Positions 51,395 through 62,808 are shown, numbered from the stretch's first letter. The stretch is DNA of 64,000 nucleotides from Rudanella sp031411995 (GCA_031411995.1 JANOCD010000143.1:100567-164566); one strand, 5' to 3'. Numbers and translations are program-made. Notes: generated by a model not told the origin, from the letters alone.

Positions 51395-52463
51395 GGTCGG
51401 CATCCCACAGGCCGGAGCGGTGCCATTGCTCTACATGATCCCAGTCGGGGCGGTCGATGATGGGGTACAGGCAGATTCCCCAGAGTGGGATTCCACTGGC
51501 CACTACAGCCGCGCATTCATCGCCCACAAACCGCATCCATGCGGGCCGGTCGATGCCGGGGTGACTGGTTTCGGTGAGGGCCATGGGGCGTTTGTAGCGA
51601 CCATAGGCTTCGAGCAACAGACTTCGGAGAGGTCGCCAACGGTGATCGCGGCCCTCGTTCATCCACGGCAGAAACTCGTGCGTTGGCACCACCCACTGGT
51701 TGTTGTAATAATAATTAAAACCTAGGATGTCTAAATTGGCCTCGGTGCCGCCCAGTTCGGGGCAGATTCGTCCGGCGAGCATATCCACCGCCTGAAACTG
51801 GTTTGTGTGAGCCTCCGCAGCCTCCCGAATCTGTTTTTGGCTGGCATTGTGAGGTGGCACCATATTCACCAAGGGTTCTGTAGTCAGAATGCGAACGCCG
51901 GGGTCGATCTCGCGCATAGCAGCAATGCCCTCAATATAGGCCCGCATCAGGCCATATTTCACTTCCCAGCCCTGTTTGGTGCTGTAGGGTTGCGTACCAC
52001 GGGCATCGCCCCCCAGCCACGAAATAAAACTGACTTCGTTGATGGGGGTAACAATCAGCGGCTCGTCGGGAAATTGGTCGCGGTATAGGGTCACGAAGGC
52101 CCGGCAGAGGGCCGCAAACCGGCGGGCAAACATGGGGTGCAGGGGGTGTAAATCGTCGGGATACCCAAAATGGCAAATATCCCAAACCTGCTGAATTCCG
52201 TGCGTCCGGCCCCGATCCAGCATGTGTTGCACCGTTGACCAGTCGTACTGGTAGGCGCGTTTCTCAACCTTACTCCACTGGATTCCTTCGCGAACAGTAA
52301 GCAGATCAAATTCCTTAATCAGTTCGTAATCATGATCCAGCAAGGTACCGTGGCCCGTAATGGTCAGGAAATCAACTCGATTCCCGAAACAGTTCATCTG
52401 GTCGGTACACTCGAAACCAGCCCACCAGAAAGAACGGAAGGGGTTAGTAGTTGATAAAAGCAT
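51285..52463 (-). CDS. Glycoside hydrolase, GH1/GH5-like TIM barrel
   Basis: The protein has about 392 residues from ATG 52463 (MLLSTTNPFRSFWWAGFECT); a GTG at 52484 is also open. It is a (beta/alpha)8 enzyme resembling family 1 glycosidases: FLTITGHGTLLDHDYELIKEFDLLTVREGIQWSKVEKR near residue 33, VTPINEVSFISWLGG near 140 with the NE acid/base pair, and ALTETSHPG near 300 with a Glu at the nucleophile position. No signal peptide is present, so it is cytoplasmic. The substrate is unknown. The final 37 codons overlap the end of cutC. Confidence 0.78.
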   Translation of the reverse strand: MLLSTTNPFRSFWWAGFECTDQMNCFGNRVDFLTITGHGTLLDHDYELIKEFDLLTVREGIQWSKVEKRAYQYDWSTVQHMLDRGRTHGIQQVWDICHFGYPDDLHPLHPMFARRFAALCRAFVTLYRDQFPDEPLIVTPINEVSFISWLGGDARGTQPYSTKQGWEVKYGLMRAYIEGIAAMREIDPGVRILTTEPLVNMVPPHNASQKQIREAAEAHTNQFQAVDMLAGRICPELGGTEANLDILGFNYYYNNQWVVPTHEFLPWMNEGRDHRWRPLRSLLLEAYGRYKRPMALTETSHPGIDRPAWMRFVGDECAAVVASGIPLWGICLYPIIDRPDWDHVEQWHRSGLWDADLTTDGPRRVLYEPYAAALRSCQTAHIRPELPMPSSP

Positions 52464-52510
52464 CCGATTGAGCGATGGTGACACTTGTACAACTTATTTA
52501 AGGTCTCGCT

Positions 52511-52662
52511 GTTTCAAGTTTCAAGGCTACGCCGTTTCAGGTTTCATACCTTCGGCCGGTCCGCCGGTGCGGTTTCAGTCTTCAGCCAACCGCATTTAAA
52601 ACGGTTTGGTATAAAACTTGAAACCGCACCGGCGGGCCGGCCGAAGGCATGAAACCTGAAAC
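52511..52662. repeat. Tandem-word long inverted repeat, GTTTCAR family, copy 1
   Basis: Two 44-base arms (52534-52577 and 52619-52662) are complementary at 42 positions; the two differences still allow G-U pairs in one RNA strand. The arms combine GTTTCAR heptamers at both ends with a GC-rich core (CCGGCCGAAGG). A further GTTTCAAGTTTCAAGG lies just outside the left arm. The right arm ends five bases before the glpK stop codon. The leftward glycosidase gene follows. Related to the element at 54172-54310. Confidence 0.9.
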
Positions 52663-52666
52663 CAAT

Positions 52667-54163
52667 TTATTCTTCCCACCCAAACGACCGCTCCACGGCT
52701 TTCGACCAGCCGCGCAGGAGTTTGGCCCGCGTTGGTTCGGCAAGATCGGGTTGGAAGGTTTTGTCAACACCCCAGTTTTGGCAGAGGTCGTCGAAGTTTT
52801 TCCAGTAGCCCACGGCTAAACCAGCCGCGTAAGCTGCACCCAGAGCCGTTGTTTCGGTAATGATGGGCCGAACCACCGGAACATCGAGAATATCGGCCTG
52901 AAACTGCATAAGCAGGCTGTTGTGAGTCATTCCGCCGTCCACCCGCAGCGAACTGAGTTGAATACCGGCATCCTGCTCCATGGCCCGCACCACATCGTAG
53001 GTCTGGTAGGCCGTAGCCTCCAGAACAGAGCGGGCAATGTGGCCCTTGTTCACAAAGCGCGTCAGACCCGCCACCACCCCCCGTGCATCGGCTTTCCAAT
53101 AGGGTGCATACAAACCCGAAAAGGCAGGTACGAAATAAGCTCCCCCATTGTCGTCAACAGTTTGGGCGAGGGTTTCGACCTCCGCACTTTCTTTAATCAT
53201 ACCGAGGTTGTCGCGGAGCCACTGCACCAACGCGCCCGTGATGGCCACGCTACCTTCGAGGGCATAGTTAACCGGCTCATCACCAAATTTATAGGCAATG
53301 GTTGTGAGCAAACCACAGGTCGATTCGCGGAGCACAGTACCCGTGTTGAGCAACAGGAAGCAACCTGTTCCGTAAGTGTTTTTGGCTTGGCCCGGCTCGA
53401 AGCAGGTTTGGCCCACCAAAGCCGCGTGCTGATCGCCCAGAATACCCGCCAACGGAACGCCCGGCAACACTTCCGACGACACCATTCCGTAAACCTCGCT
53501 GCTCGACCGAATGACGGGCAACATGGCGCGTGGCACCTCGAAAGCGGCCAACAACTCATCGCTCCAATCAAGCGTGCGGAGATCCATCAGTTGAGTTCGG
53601 CTGGCGTTGGTCACGTCGGTGAGGTGCAGTCCACCGTGTGGCCCTCCTGTCAGGTTCCACGTCAGGAAAGAGTCCATTGTTCCGAAGAGAGCGTCGCCAC
53701 GTTCGGCATCGGCACGAAGACCAGCCACATTGTCTAACAACCAACGAAGTTTAAGCCCGCTGAAATAAGTGGCTAACGGCAAGCCAGTTTGTTCGCGAAA
53801 CCGATCTTGCCCGCCGGTTTCGGCAAATTTGTTCACCAGGTCGCCCGTGCGGGTATCCATCCAAACAAGCGCATTGTGATAGGCTTTCCCGGTTTTCCGG
53901 TTCCAGACAACGGTGGTTTCGCGCTGATTGGTAATGCCCACGGCCACAATATCGCTCACCTGAAGTTTGGCGTTTATGCGGGCCAACGCAATTACTTCAA
54001 GCGTATTTTTCCAGATTTCTTCGGGGTTATGTTCCACCCAGCCGGGCTGCGGATAAATCTGCTCGTGTTCTTTTTGGGCCACCGAAATGATGGTTCCCTT
54101 GCGGTCAAATACAATGCAACGGGTGCTGGTAGTCCCCTGGTCAATAGCGGCAACGTAGGTCAT
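52667..54163 (-). CDS. glpK: Glycerol kinase
   Basis: The 498-residue enzyme starts at ATG 54163 (MTYVAAIDQGTTSTRCIVFD). The frame is open further upstream through the repeat but the family start is clear. FGGY-type motifs: WVEHNPEEIWKNTLEVI, GITNQRETTVVWNRKTGKAYHNALVWMDTRTGD, GAGWLGDQHAALVGQ-like ILGDQHAALVGQTCFEPGQAKNTYGTGCFLL, DGGMTHNSLLMQFQADI and TALGAAYAAGLAVGYW. It phosphorylates glycerol. No transporter or GlpD is nearby. Inverted repeats flank it on both sides. Confidence 0.96.
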   Translation of the reverse strand: MTYVAAIDQGTTSTRCIVFDRKGTIISVAQKEHEQIYPQPGWVEHNPEEIWKNTLEVIALARINAKLQVSDIVAVGITNQRETTVVWNRKTGKAYHNALVWMDTRTGDLVNKFAETGGQDRFREQTGLPLATYFSGLKLRWLLDNVAGLRADAERGDALFGTMDSFLTWNLTGGPHGGLHLTDVTNASRTQLMDLRTLDWSDELLAAFEVPRAMLPVIRSSSEVYGMVSSEVLPGVPLAGILGDQHAALVGQTCFEPGQAKNTYGTGCFLLLNTGTVLRESTCGLLTTIAYKFGDEPVNYALEGSVAITGALVQWLRDNLGMIKESAEVETLAQTVDDNGGAYFVPAFSGLYAPYWKADARGVVAGLTRFVNKGHIARSVLEATAYQTYDVVRAMEQDAGIQLSSLRVDGGMTHNSLLMQFQADILDVPVVRPIITETTALGAAYAAGLAVGYWKNFDDLCQNWGVDKTFQPDLAEPTRAKLLRGWSKAVERSFGWEE

Positions 54164-54171
54164 GGTTTCTT

Positions 54172-54310
54172 GTAAGGGTTTCAATGGCCGTTGGCGTTTC
54201 AATGCCGTTGGCGTTTCGGGTTTCAAGCTACGTGGTTTCTCCCAAACCCTTACATTATCTAACAAGAAATTTGACTCAAAAACACCAGAAACCTGAAACG
54301 CCAACGGCAT
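54172..54310. repeat. Tandem-word nested inverted repeat, GTTTCAR family, copy 2
   Basis: An outer pair (54202-54224 with 54288-54310) matches at 22 of 23 positions: it carries ATGCCGTTGGCGTTTC and its reverse. A second pair GTAAGGGTTT/AAACCCTTAC (54172-54181 with 54244-54253) interleaves with it. It shares the GTTTCAR word and the GGCTACG-type motif with the element beyond the other end of glpK. It lies between ispD and glpK (stop 54334, start 54163), both leftward. Confidence 0.85.
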
Positions 54311-54333
54311 CAAAACGGCGCAGCCTTTGAAAC

Positions 54334-55023
54334 TCACTTCAAGTCGTCCGGCGTAGTGATTTTGATGTTGGCGTAGTCGCCGTCGATGAGGGTAATGGGG
54401 AAACCGGCGTGTTCGAGAACGCTGGCACAATCGGTAAAAAAGGGCTGTTCCTCGCCCGAAAAAGCCTGCCGAAACCAGTCAAGCCGGAACGTTTGGGGGG
54501 TTTGCATCAGGCGCACCCGGCTCCGGTCGACAGCCTCACTCCGGCCATCTGCTCCTACTAAACGGACAGAATCTTTGGCTGGAACGCAGGTAACGGCACT
54601 GCCCAAACGGGCAGCCGTTTCAAAGCCATTTTGGATAATTTGGATAGAAACAAAAGGTCGAACCCCATCATGAACGGCTACTAAACCCGGCCGGTCGGAA
54701 AGCCGCATCTCCCCCGGTGCGGTGGATTCGCCCTCAGATGATTTGATCACGGCCAACCCATTCCGAACTGATTGAAACCGGGTAGCCCCACCGACAACAG
54801 TCTGGATGGGTATGTCGAAATTATGCTGGATACAAAGATGTGCCCAGGTGTCGAGGTCACGGGCGGGTAACACCAGAATCAGGTGTAGGTCAGGCGAATA
54901 GCCCCGAAACTGTTCGAGAGTATGTTGAAGAATGGGTTTTCCGTTGAGCAGCAAAAACTGCTTTGGCACCGCCGACTGCATCCGGCTCCCGCTCCCCCCG
55001 GCAACGATGATGGCGTATTGCAT
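54334..55023 (-). CDS. ispD: 2-C-methyl-D-erythritol 4-phosphate cytidylyltransferase
   Basis: The 229-residue enzyme starts MQYAIIVAGGSGSRMQSAVP with the nucleotidyl-binding loop GGSGSRM, then PKQFLLLNGKPILQHTLEQF, VHDGVRPFVS with the Asp-Gly-x-Arg-Pro metal site, and the C-terminal DGDYANIKITTPDD motif. It makes CDP-methylerythritol in the MEP isoprenoid pathway. ispD here is separate from other MEP genes. The start codon touches the left arm of a TTGGAYR repeat. Confidence 0.95.
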   Translation of the reverse strand: MQYAIIVAGGSGSRMQSAVPKQFLLLNGKPILQHTLEQFRGYSPDLHLILVLPARDLDTWAHLCIQHNFDIPIQTVVGGATRFQSVRNGLAVIKSSEGESTAPGEMRLSDRPGLVAVHDGVRPFVSIQIIQNGFETAARLGSAVTCVPAKDSVRLVGADGRSEAVDRSRVRLMQTPQTFRLDWFRQAFSGEEQPFFTDCASVLEHAGFPITLIDGDYANIKITTPDDLK

Positions 55024-55024
55024 A

Positions 55025-55089
55025 GACGTTGGACGTTGGACGTTGGACGTTGGACTTTATGCTTTTATCCAACGTCCAATATCCAATAC
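55025..55089. repeat. Tandem-word inverted repeat, TTGGAYR family, copy 2
   Basis: The left arm (55025-55055) is four tandem GTTGGAC units, and the right arm (55067-55089) has three reversed units (ATCCAACGTCCAATATCCAA). It fills the gap between the queA stop at 55090 and the ispD start at 55023 almost exactly. It is the clearest member of the heptamer family. Confidence 0.88.
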
Positions 55090-56133
55090 CTAAATAATCA
55101 ACATCGCATCGCCGTAGCTGAAGAAACGGTATTTCTCCTTGATGGCAAGTTGATAAACCTCTTTCATGAACTCGTGACCACCAAACGCACCGGCCATCAT
55201 AATCAGTATGGACTCGGGTAGGTGGAAACTGGTCAGGAGACAATTCGCAATTTTGAACTCGTAAGGCGGGAAAATGAACCGGTCTGTCCAACCCTCCACC
55301 GGCTTCAACCGGCTGTTGGCCGATACCGACGATTCGAGGGCTTTTAGCGAGGTTGTCCCGATAGCACACACCCGCTTACCTGCATCCAAAGCGGTGTTGA
55401 CAATCGTAGCCGATTCTGCTAGAATCTTGTAGTTCTCGGAGTCAGTTTTGTGTTTGGTCAGGTCTTCCACGTCCACCTGCCGGAACGTTCCGAGGCCCAC
55501 ATGTAGCGTAATCGGCGCAAAGTGAATGCCTTTAATCTCCATGCGTTTCATCATGGCTTTGGTAAAGTGCAAACCTGCTGTTGGTGCCGCCACGGCACCA
55601 ACATGCTGGGCAAAAACGGTTTGATACCGCTCTCTATCAGCATCTTCGGTTTCGCGTTTAATCTCGCGGGGAAGGGGTGTTTCGCCCAGTTCGTCCACCG
55701 CTTTCATAAACTCCTCGTGCGAACCATCGAACAAAAACCGGATTGTGCGGCCTCGTGAGGTGGTGTTATCAATCACTTCGGCCACCAGATCGCTGTCGCC
55801 GAAATAGAGTTTATTACCAACGCGGATTTTACGAGCGGGGTCCACCAGCACATCCCATAGTTTCATCTCGCGGTTCAGTTCGCGCAGGAGGAAAACTTCG
55901 ATTTTGGCCCCGGTTTTCTCTTTATTGCCATATAACCGAGCCGGAAAAACCTTAGTATTGTTGATGACCATGACATCGCCATCGTCGAAATAACTGAGCA
56001 GGTCAGAGAACATTTTGTGTTCAATTTGCTTGGTCTTACGGTGAATCACCATCAACCGTGCTTCTCCGCGCTCTGCCGGATACTTGGCAATTAGACTTTC
56101 AGGCAAGTCGAACCTAAATTCAGATAGCTTCAT
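55090..56133 (-). CDS. queA: tRNA preQ1(34) S-adenosylmethionine ribosyltransferase-isomerase
   Basis: The 347-residue enzyme begins MKLSEFRFDLPESLIAKYPA and contains FDDGDVMVINNTKVFPARLYG, TAGLHFTKAMMKRM, HVGLGTFRQVDVEDLTKHK, ESVSANSRLKP-type VCAIGTTSLKALESS, and LLTSFHLPESILIMMAGAFGG. These are QueA signatures. It acts in queuosine synthesis, moving ribose from SAM to tRNA. tgt and other queuosine genes are not in the window. The stop TAG touches the heptamer repeat at 55089. Confidence 0.95.
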   Translation of the reverse strand: MKLSEFRFDLPESLIAKYPAERGEARLMVIHRKTKQIEHKMFSDLLSYFDDGDVMVINNTKVFPARLYGNKEKTGAKIEVFLLRELNREMKLWDVLVDPARKIRVGNKLYFGDSDLVAEVIDNTTSRGRTIRFLFDGSHEEFMKAVDELGETPLPREIKRETEDADRERYQTVFAQHVGAVAAPTAGLHFTKAMMKRMEIKGIHFAPITLHVGLGTFRQVDVEDLTKHKTDSENYKILAESATIVNTALDAGKRVCAIGTTSLKALESSVSANSRLKPVEGWTDRFIFPPYEFKIANCLLTSFHLPESILIMMAGAFGGHEFMKEVYQLAIKEKYRFFSYGDAMLII

Positions 56134-56177
56134 AAGCTTTGTAGCCCCAAAAAATCAACCCATTATATAAAAGTCCG

Positions 56178-56185
56178 CAAATATA
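56178..56185 (-). promoter_or_regulatory. -7 promoter box (TATATTTG) of queA
   Basis: The leftward strand reads TATATTTG 44 bases before the queA ATG at 56133, a full match to TAnnTTTG. Confidence 0.5.
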
Positions 56186-56265
56186 CTACGCAAAAACCCG
56201 GATGATTCTTTTTCTCCGGGTTTTACTTGCAACTTTCGTATTTATGTCCTAAACGAAGCGCAGAA

Positions 56266-56351
56266 AATGATGAATGCGTAATGCGTAATGATGAATTTGC
56301 TGCCGCGAACCTCATTCCACATTCATAATTACGCATTACACATTACGCATT
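56266..56351. repeat. Tandem-word inverted repeat, AATGYGT family
   Basis: The left arm (56266-56296) and right arm (56321-56351) are 31 bases each and complementary at 26 positions; both are made of AATGCGT heptamers and close variants. The right arm includes the last codons and TAA stop (56336-56338) of the small gene upstream on this strand, so part of it is coding. The queA start is about 130 bases away. Confidence 0.85.
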
Positions 56352-56695
56352 GGCTCAATTGGCTGAACAGCTCCTTCGGTGTTAACCGTTGGACGCTCAC
56401 CCACATTGAATTTGGCCATGAGTTCGGGCGAGGCCTCGTTGGCATAGGTGCCCTGCGCCGAAACGAACAGTCCTTTTTTACCGGTTTTTGTGGTAATCGC
56501 ATACAGCGTCATTTCGTCACCGGGGTCCGATATTCCCTCGAAACGGTGAAATTCTTCTACCATAAACTCGTCGCCTTTTACTTTCGTATCAGTGCCCGAA
56601 ATAGTGAGATAGTCTGCATGAGGTGCAAATTCGTAGGTATAACCGCGCTCACGGAGGTCTTCCATAGCTTCGGTGAGGGTCGTGAAATGGTTCAT
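56336..56695 (-). CDS. Small conserved Bacteroidota protein of unknown function
   Basis: The 119-residue product (MNHFTTLTEAMEDLRERGYT; FMVEEFHRFEGISDPGDEMT; LYAITTKTGKKGLFVSAQGT) resembles a small Bacteroidota family often labelled as phosphoribosylpyrophosphate synthetase in databases, a name it does not support because PRPP synthetase motifs are absent. It is acidic, with no signal peptide. The last five codons (PMRNV) are written by the repeat arm, so its tail may have been shaped by the repeat. No operon partner; the next gene begins 50 bases upstream. Confidence 0.65.
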   Translation of the reverse strand: MNHFTTLTEAMEDLRERGYTYEFAPHADYLTISGTDTKVKGDEFMVEEFHRFEGISDPGDEMTLYAITTKTGKKGLFVSAQGTYANEASPELMAKFNVGERPTVNTEGAVQPIEPMRNV

Positions 56696-56745
56696 AACGT
56701 TGTTGATTCTGGTTTAAGAAGTAAACCGATTGAGAAAGGGATGGT

Positions 56746-57663
56746 TTAAAAAAGCGACCCTTGAACCACCTGCGGCTGAATGTGCGGTTCGCGCAGGGTC
56801 AGGCTACAGTGTTCATTGAGTTGCCGCACCCAATAGCGAATCAGTTCGGGGGCGGTGTCGTTTTCGCCCCCTCCATGCACAAACAGATACGCCGTTTGCA
56901 GGCCCTTGTCGAACCAGGTTTTCAGTCGTTGCACCCAGGCATCCGTCCGGCTATAGTCGGTTGGGTGGCCTTCGTTGGCAATGAACCGGAGCGTTAGTAC
57001 GGGGCTGCTGAGACCCATGTGCAGCACATCGCGCCGACCGGCCACATCGGAGATCACCACGTGCCGACGCAGGTCGAGAAGTTTCTGGAGGGTTGTGGGC
57101 CAACTGTCTTTACGGAACCAGTCGGGGTGGCGAAATTCCACGGCCACATCGAGTTCGTCGGGCAGGTTTGCAAGGTAGGCTTCCAGAATCGGCCAACGGT
57201 CGGGGCCAAAGTTGGGCGGCAATTGCAGAAACGACATGCCGAGGTGTTCTTCCAGGTCCATTATGGCGTTCACAAACTCATCGGTTAGCCCCTGCGACCC
57301 GGCCAACATCCTTTCGTGGCTGATAATTTGCGGAAATTTGGGGCAATACAGAAAGCGAGAACTGGTACTAGCCGCTTCCGTTCGCCATTTTTTGATCATG
57401 GCGGGCGTTGGAATCTGGTAATGCGTCAGGTTCAGTTCAATAGTGTTGAACTGCCGGGTATAGTAGTGCAAGAAATCGCGCTCTTTGGCCGCCGAGGGAT
57501 AAATTTTACCCACATATTGTTTGTTGGCCCAAATTGGCCCGCCAATAAAAACCGCCGGGCGGCTCACGGGCGTTATGTTGCTCCACAGCCGCGCATTGAA
57601 CGCCTGACCGGGCGGCAACGCGAAGTTGACCAAATCAACATTAGATACTTTTCCAAATTCCAT
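56746..57663 (-). CDS. DUF72 family protein
   Basis: The protein has 305 residues from ATG 57663 (MEFGKVSNVDLVNFALPPGQ). The DUF72/YecE TIM-barrel fold is indicated by IGGPIWANKQYVGKIYPSAAKERDFLHYYTRQFNTIELNLTHY (near residue 42), FLYCPKFPQIISHERML, LGMSFLQLPPNFGPDRWPILEAYL, DVAVEFRHPDWFRKDSW and the C-terminal AYLFVHGGGENDTAPEL. Its biochemical role is not established. The longer frame upstream (to 57744) is not supported by the family start. Confidence 0.9.
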   Translation of the reverse strand: MEFGKVSNVDLVNFALPPGQAFNARLWSNITPVSRPAVFIGGPIWANKQYVGKIYPSAAKERDFLHYYTRQFNTIELNLTHYQIPTPAMIKKWRTEAASTSSRFLYCPKFPQIISHERMLAGSQGLTDEFVNAIMDLEEHLGMSFLQLPPNFGPDRWPILEAYLANLPDELDVAVEFRHPDWFRKDSWPTTLQKLLDLRRHVVISDVAGRRDVLHMGLSSPVLTLRFIANEGHPTDYSRTDAWVQRLKTWFDKGLQTAYLFVHGGGENDTAPELIRYWVRQLNEHCSLTLREPHIQPQVVQGSLF

Positions 57664-58003
57664 GGCTTTGATGATGAAGCAGTTACACGTTATCGTAATA
57701 ATCAGAAATTTACGACATTTGTTTGCAAGATGCCTACCTACCATCCAAACGGAGTGTTTGAATTTGCAACCGAGCCGTCTGCGGAGTTTTTATAACGATT
57801 TCACACGTTCAGGAATCATGGGATAGTGCAGGACGGCCCATTCCGTGGCAACGCTACAACGTTGAAAGACCCCACTTAGCTTTGACATATCAAACCCCTG
57901 GAAGTGTCTATAAGAAGGGAGAGTGATTCTGGTATCGAGTGATTATGCTATTGAGGAAAGAAGACAGCGTATTGGATATGTTTGAATGTACTTACTCTAT
58001 TAA
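57664..58003. other. Non-coding gap with no supported gene
   Basis: Frames are short and broken here. Composition is more A/T-rich than neighbours. It should hold the promoter of the DUF72 gene, but I identify no convincing -7 box. The right part borders the decayed amidase. Confidence 0.5.
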
Positions 58004-58507
58004 TTTCCCTCTCGCTTGTCAAAGCGTCGATTTGTCTTTGATCTTACGCTCATTGATCTCCTTCCCTATTCGCTCCTGTATGTCTTTGAGGAGTGCAGTG
58101 ACAATTATAATCAGATTCTCAAATAGGTTATCGCTCAAATCGATAAGCAGAGCAGACCCGACGATGTGATTCTCAATCTGCACTTCAACGTAGGGGATAA
58201 CTCAGCTATGGGCGTAGAAGCATTTGTAGCTGTAAAGGCCGGTGAACAGGAAAACCAACTAGCCAAGGCCTTGAGTGCTGCTGTCAGTCAAACACTCAGC
58301 TCGCCTAATCGGGGCGTTAAACCGGAGAACCAGTCGCAACACAAGACATTGGGTATTCTTAGGCCAGTAGAGGTCAATGTGCTACTGGAAATTGCCTTTA
58401 TTATGAACAAGGAAGAAATCGCCACCTACCTCCAGATGAAACAGCAGGTGGCGACTCAAATAGCCCACACGTTGTTTCCCCTATTTAGTCCGGTGGCCGT
58501 AAACTAA
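58004..58507 (+). pseudogene. Decayed N-acetylmuramoyl-L-alanine amidase (Amidase_3)
   Basis: The open part from 58127 reads VIAQIDKQSRPDDVILNLHF and then NVGDNSAMGVEAFVAVKAGE, QLAKALSAAVSQTLSSPNRG and LGILRPVEVNVLLEIAFIMN, which is the C-terminal half of a zinc amidase (Amidase_3 fold, with the HFN and the GVEAF and E-x-x-F motifs). The same frame upstream has an in-frame TAG at 58124 and a TAA at 58001, and no N-terminal zinc-ligand half (GHGG) can be read. It is therefore a broken gene or relic, possibly from a prophage-type amidase, though no other phage genes are near. Confidence 0.7.
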
Positions 58508-58668
58508 CGCGGCCAACTCGGCTCATAGAAAGAATCTATCTGTCAAAACCACTTTCATTATGGTCTCCTGCCCCCCTTTTACCGTGGATATTACGGGGTC
58601 CCCGACGAGTTGTTTTTCAGAATTCTAAGCGTGAGTAAACGAATTCAGAATCAATAAACCGCGCTACA

Positions 58669-62445
<3,777 letters not shown>

Positions 62446-62476
62446 ACAATACAATTATTTATAGCCTCAGTACCAT

Positions 62477-62492
62477 TCAAGCGATCGCTTGA
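62477..62492. other. Perfect 16-base palindrome in the metH leader
   Basis: TCAAGCGATCGCTTGA is a perfect palindrome containing GCGATCGC, positioned between the SAM riboswitch and the metH start. It could be a regulator site or part of the expression platform. It may also be chance. Confidence 0.4.
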
Positions 62493-62557
62493 CTTGGAAT
62501 AATGCAAAAATACGAATAATTGGCTTATCAGCGGAGCGAAGGTGAGAAACGCGCTGA

Positions 62558-62652
62558 CTTATCTGTCCCTGCCGGTGGCGGGGTGGAAATTGGCACCGTC
62601 GAGCGGTTGCCAAGGCATCGTAGGGTCCAGTCCCTCCGCCTTTCGCGATAAG
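62558..62652 (-). ncRNA. SAM-I (S-box) riboswitch of metH
   Basis: Read on the leftward strand, CTTATC (62652-62647) pairs with GATAAG at 62563-62558 to form P1. Between them come the SAM-I core words GGCGGAGGGACTGGACCCTA (consensus GGAGGGACTGGCCC) and GATGCCTTGGCAACCG (consensus GAUGAAGCCCGGCAACC), then a P3-type arm. It is followed by the sequence TCAGCG...CGCTGA, a possible expression-platform stem, and by metH. A TATCTTTG promoter box begins eight bases upstream of the aptamer. Binding of SAM should reduce metH expression. Confidence 0.9.
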
Positions 62653-62659
62653 CACAAGA

Positions 62660-62667
62660 CAAAGATA
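62660..62667 (-). promoter_or_regulatory. -7 promoter box (TATCTTTG) of the riboswitch-metH transcript
   Basis: The leftward strand reads TATCTTTG, eight bases before the first base of the SAM-I aptamer, so transcription would begin at or just before the aptamer. Confidence 0.7.
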
Positions 62668-62715
62668 CTCACGGGGCTGGTAGAACCAAAAAAGCCTTAC
62701 TTTTGGCCCGTTATT

Positions 62716-62803
62716 AAAGAGCGAAAGAGTGAAAGAGTAAAAGAGCGAATAACCTGCTGGTTGCACTCTTTCGCTCTTTCACTCTTTCACTCTTTCACTC
62801 TTT
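62716..62803. repeat. Tandem-word inverted repeat, GAGTGAAA family, copy 2
   Basis: The left arm (62716-62749) is four GAGYGAAA-type octamers and the right arm (62763-62803) is five CACTCTTT-type octamers, with a 13-base loop. The arms are complementary over about 34 bases with few mismatches. The element ends five bases before the ppx ATG at 62809. It repeats the arrangement at 583-678: A/G-rich arm first, C/T-rich arm next to the start codon. Confidence 0.88.
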
Positions 62804-62808
62804 ACAAC

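Noticed and set aside
54164..54430. In-frame extension of glpK upstream through the repeat to 54430
   Set aside because: The translated repeat has no homology and the GlpK N-terminal motif starts at MTYVAAIDQG.
62477..62492. HIP1 cyanobacterial palindrome (GCGATCGC)
   Set aside because: One copy within a longer palindrome; no genome-wide enrichment can be judged and the organism is not a cyanobacterium.
62542..62808. In-frame extension of ppx upstream
   Set aside because: It runs through the SAM riboswitch (opposite strand) and the tandem repeat, and the Ppx family starts at MKIAAIDIGS (62809).
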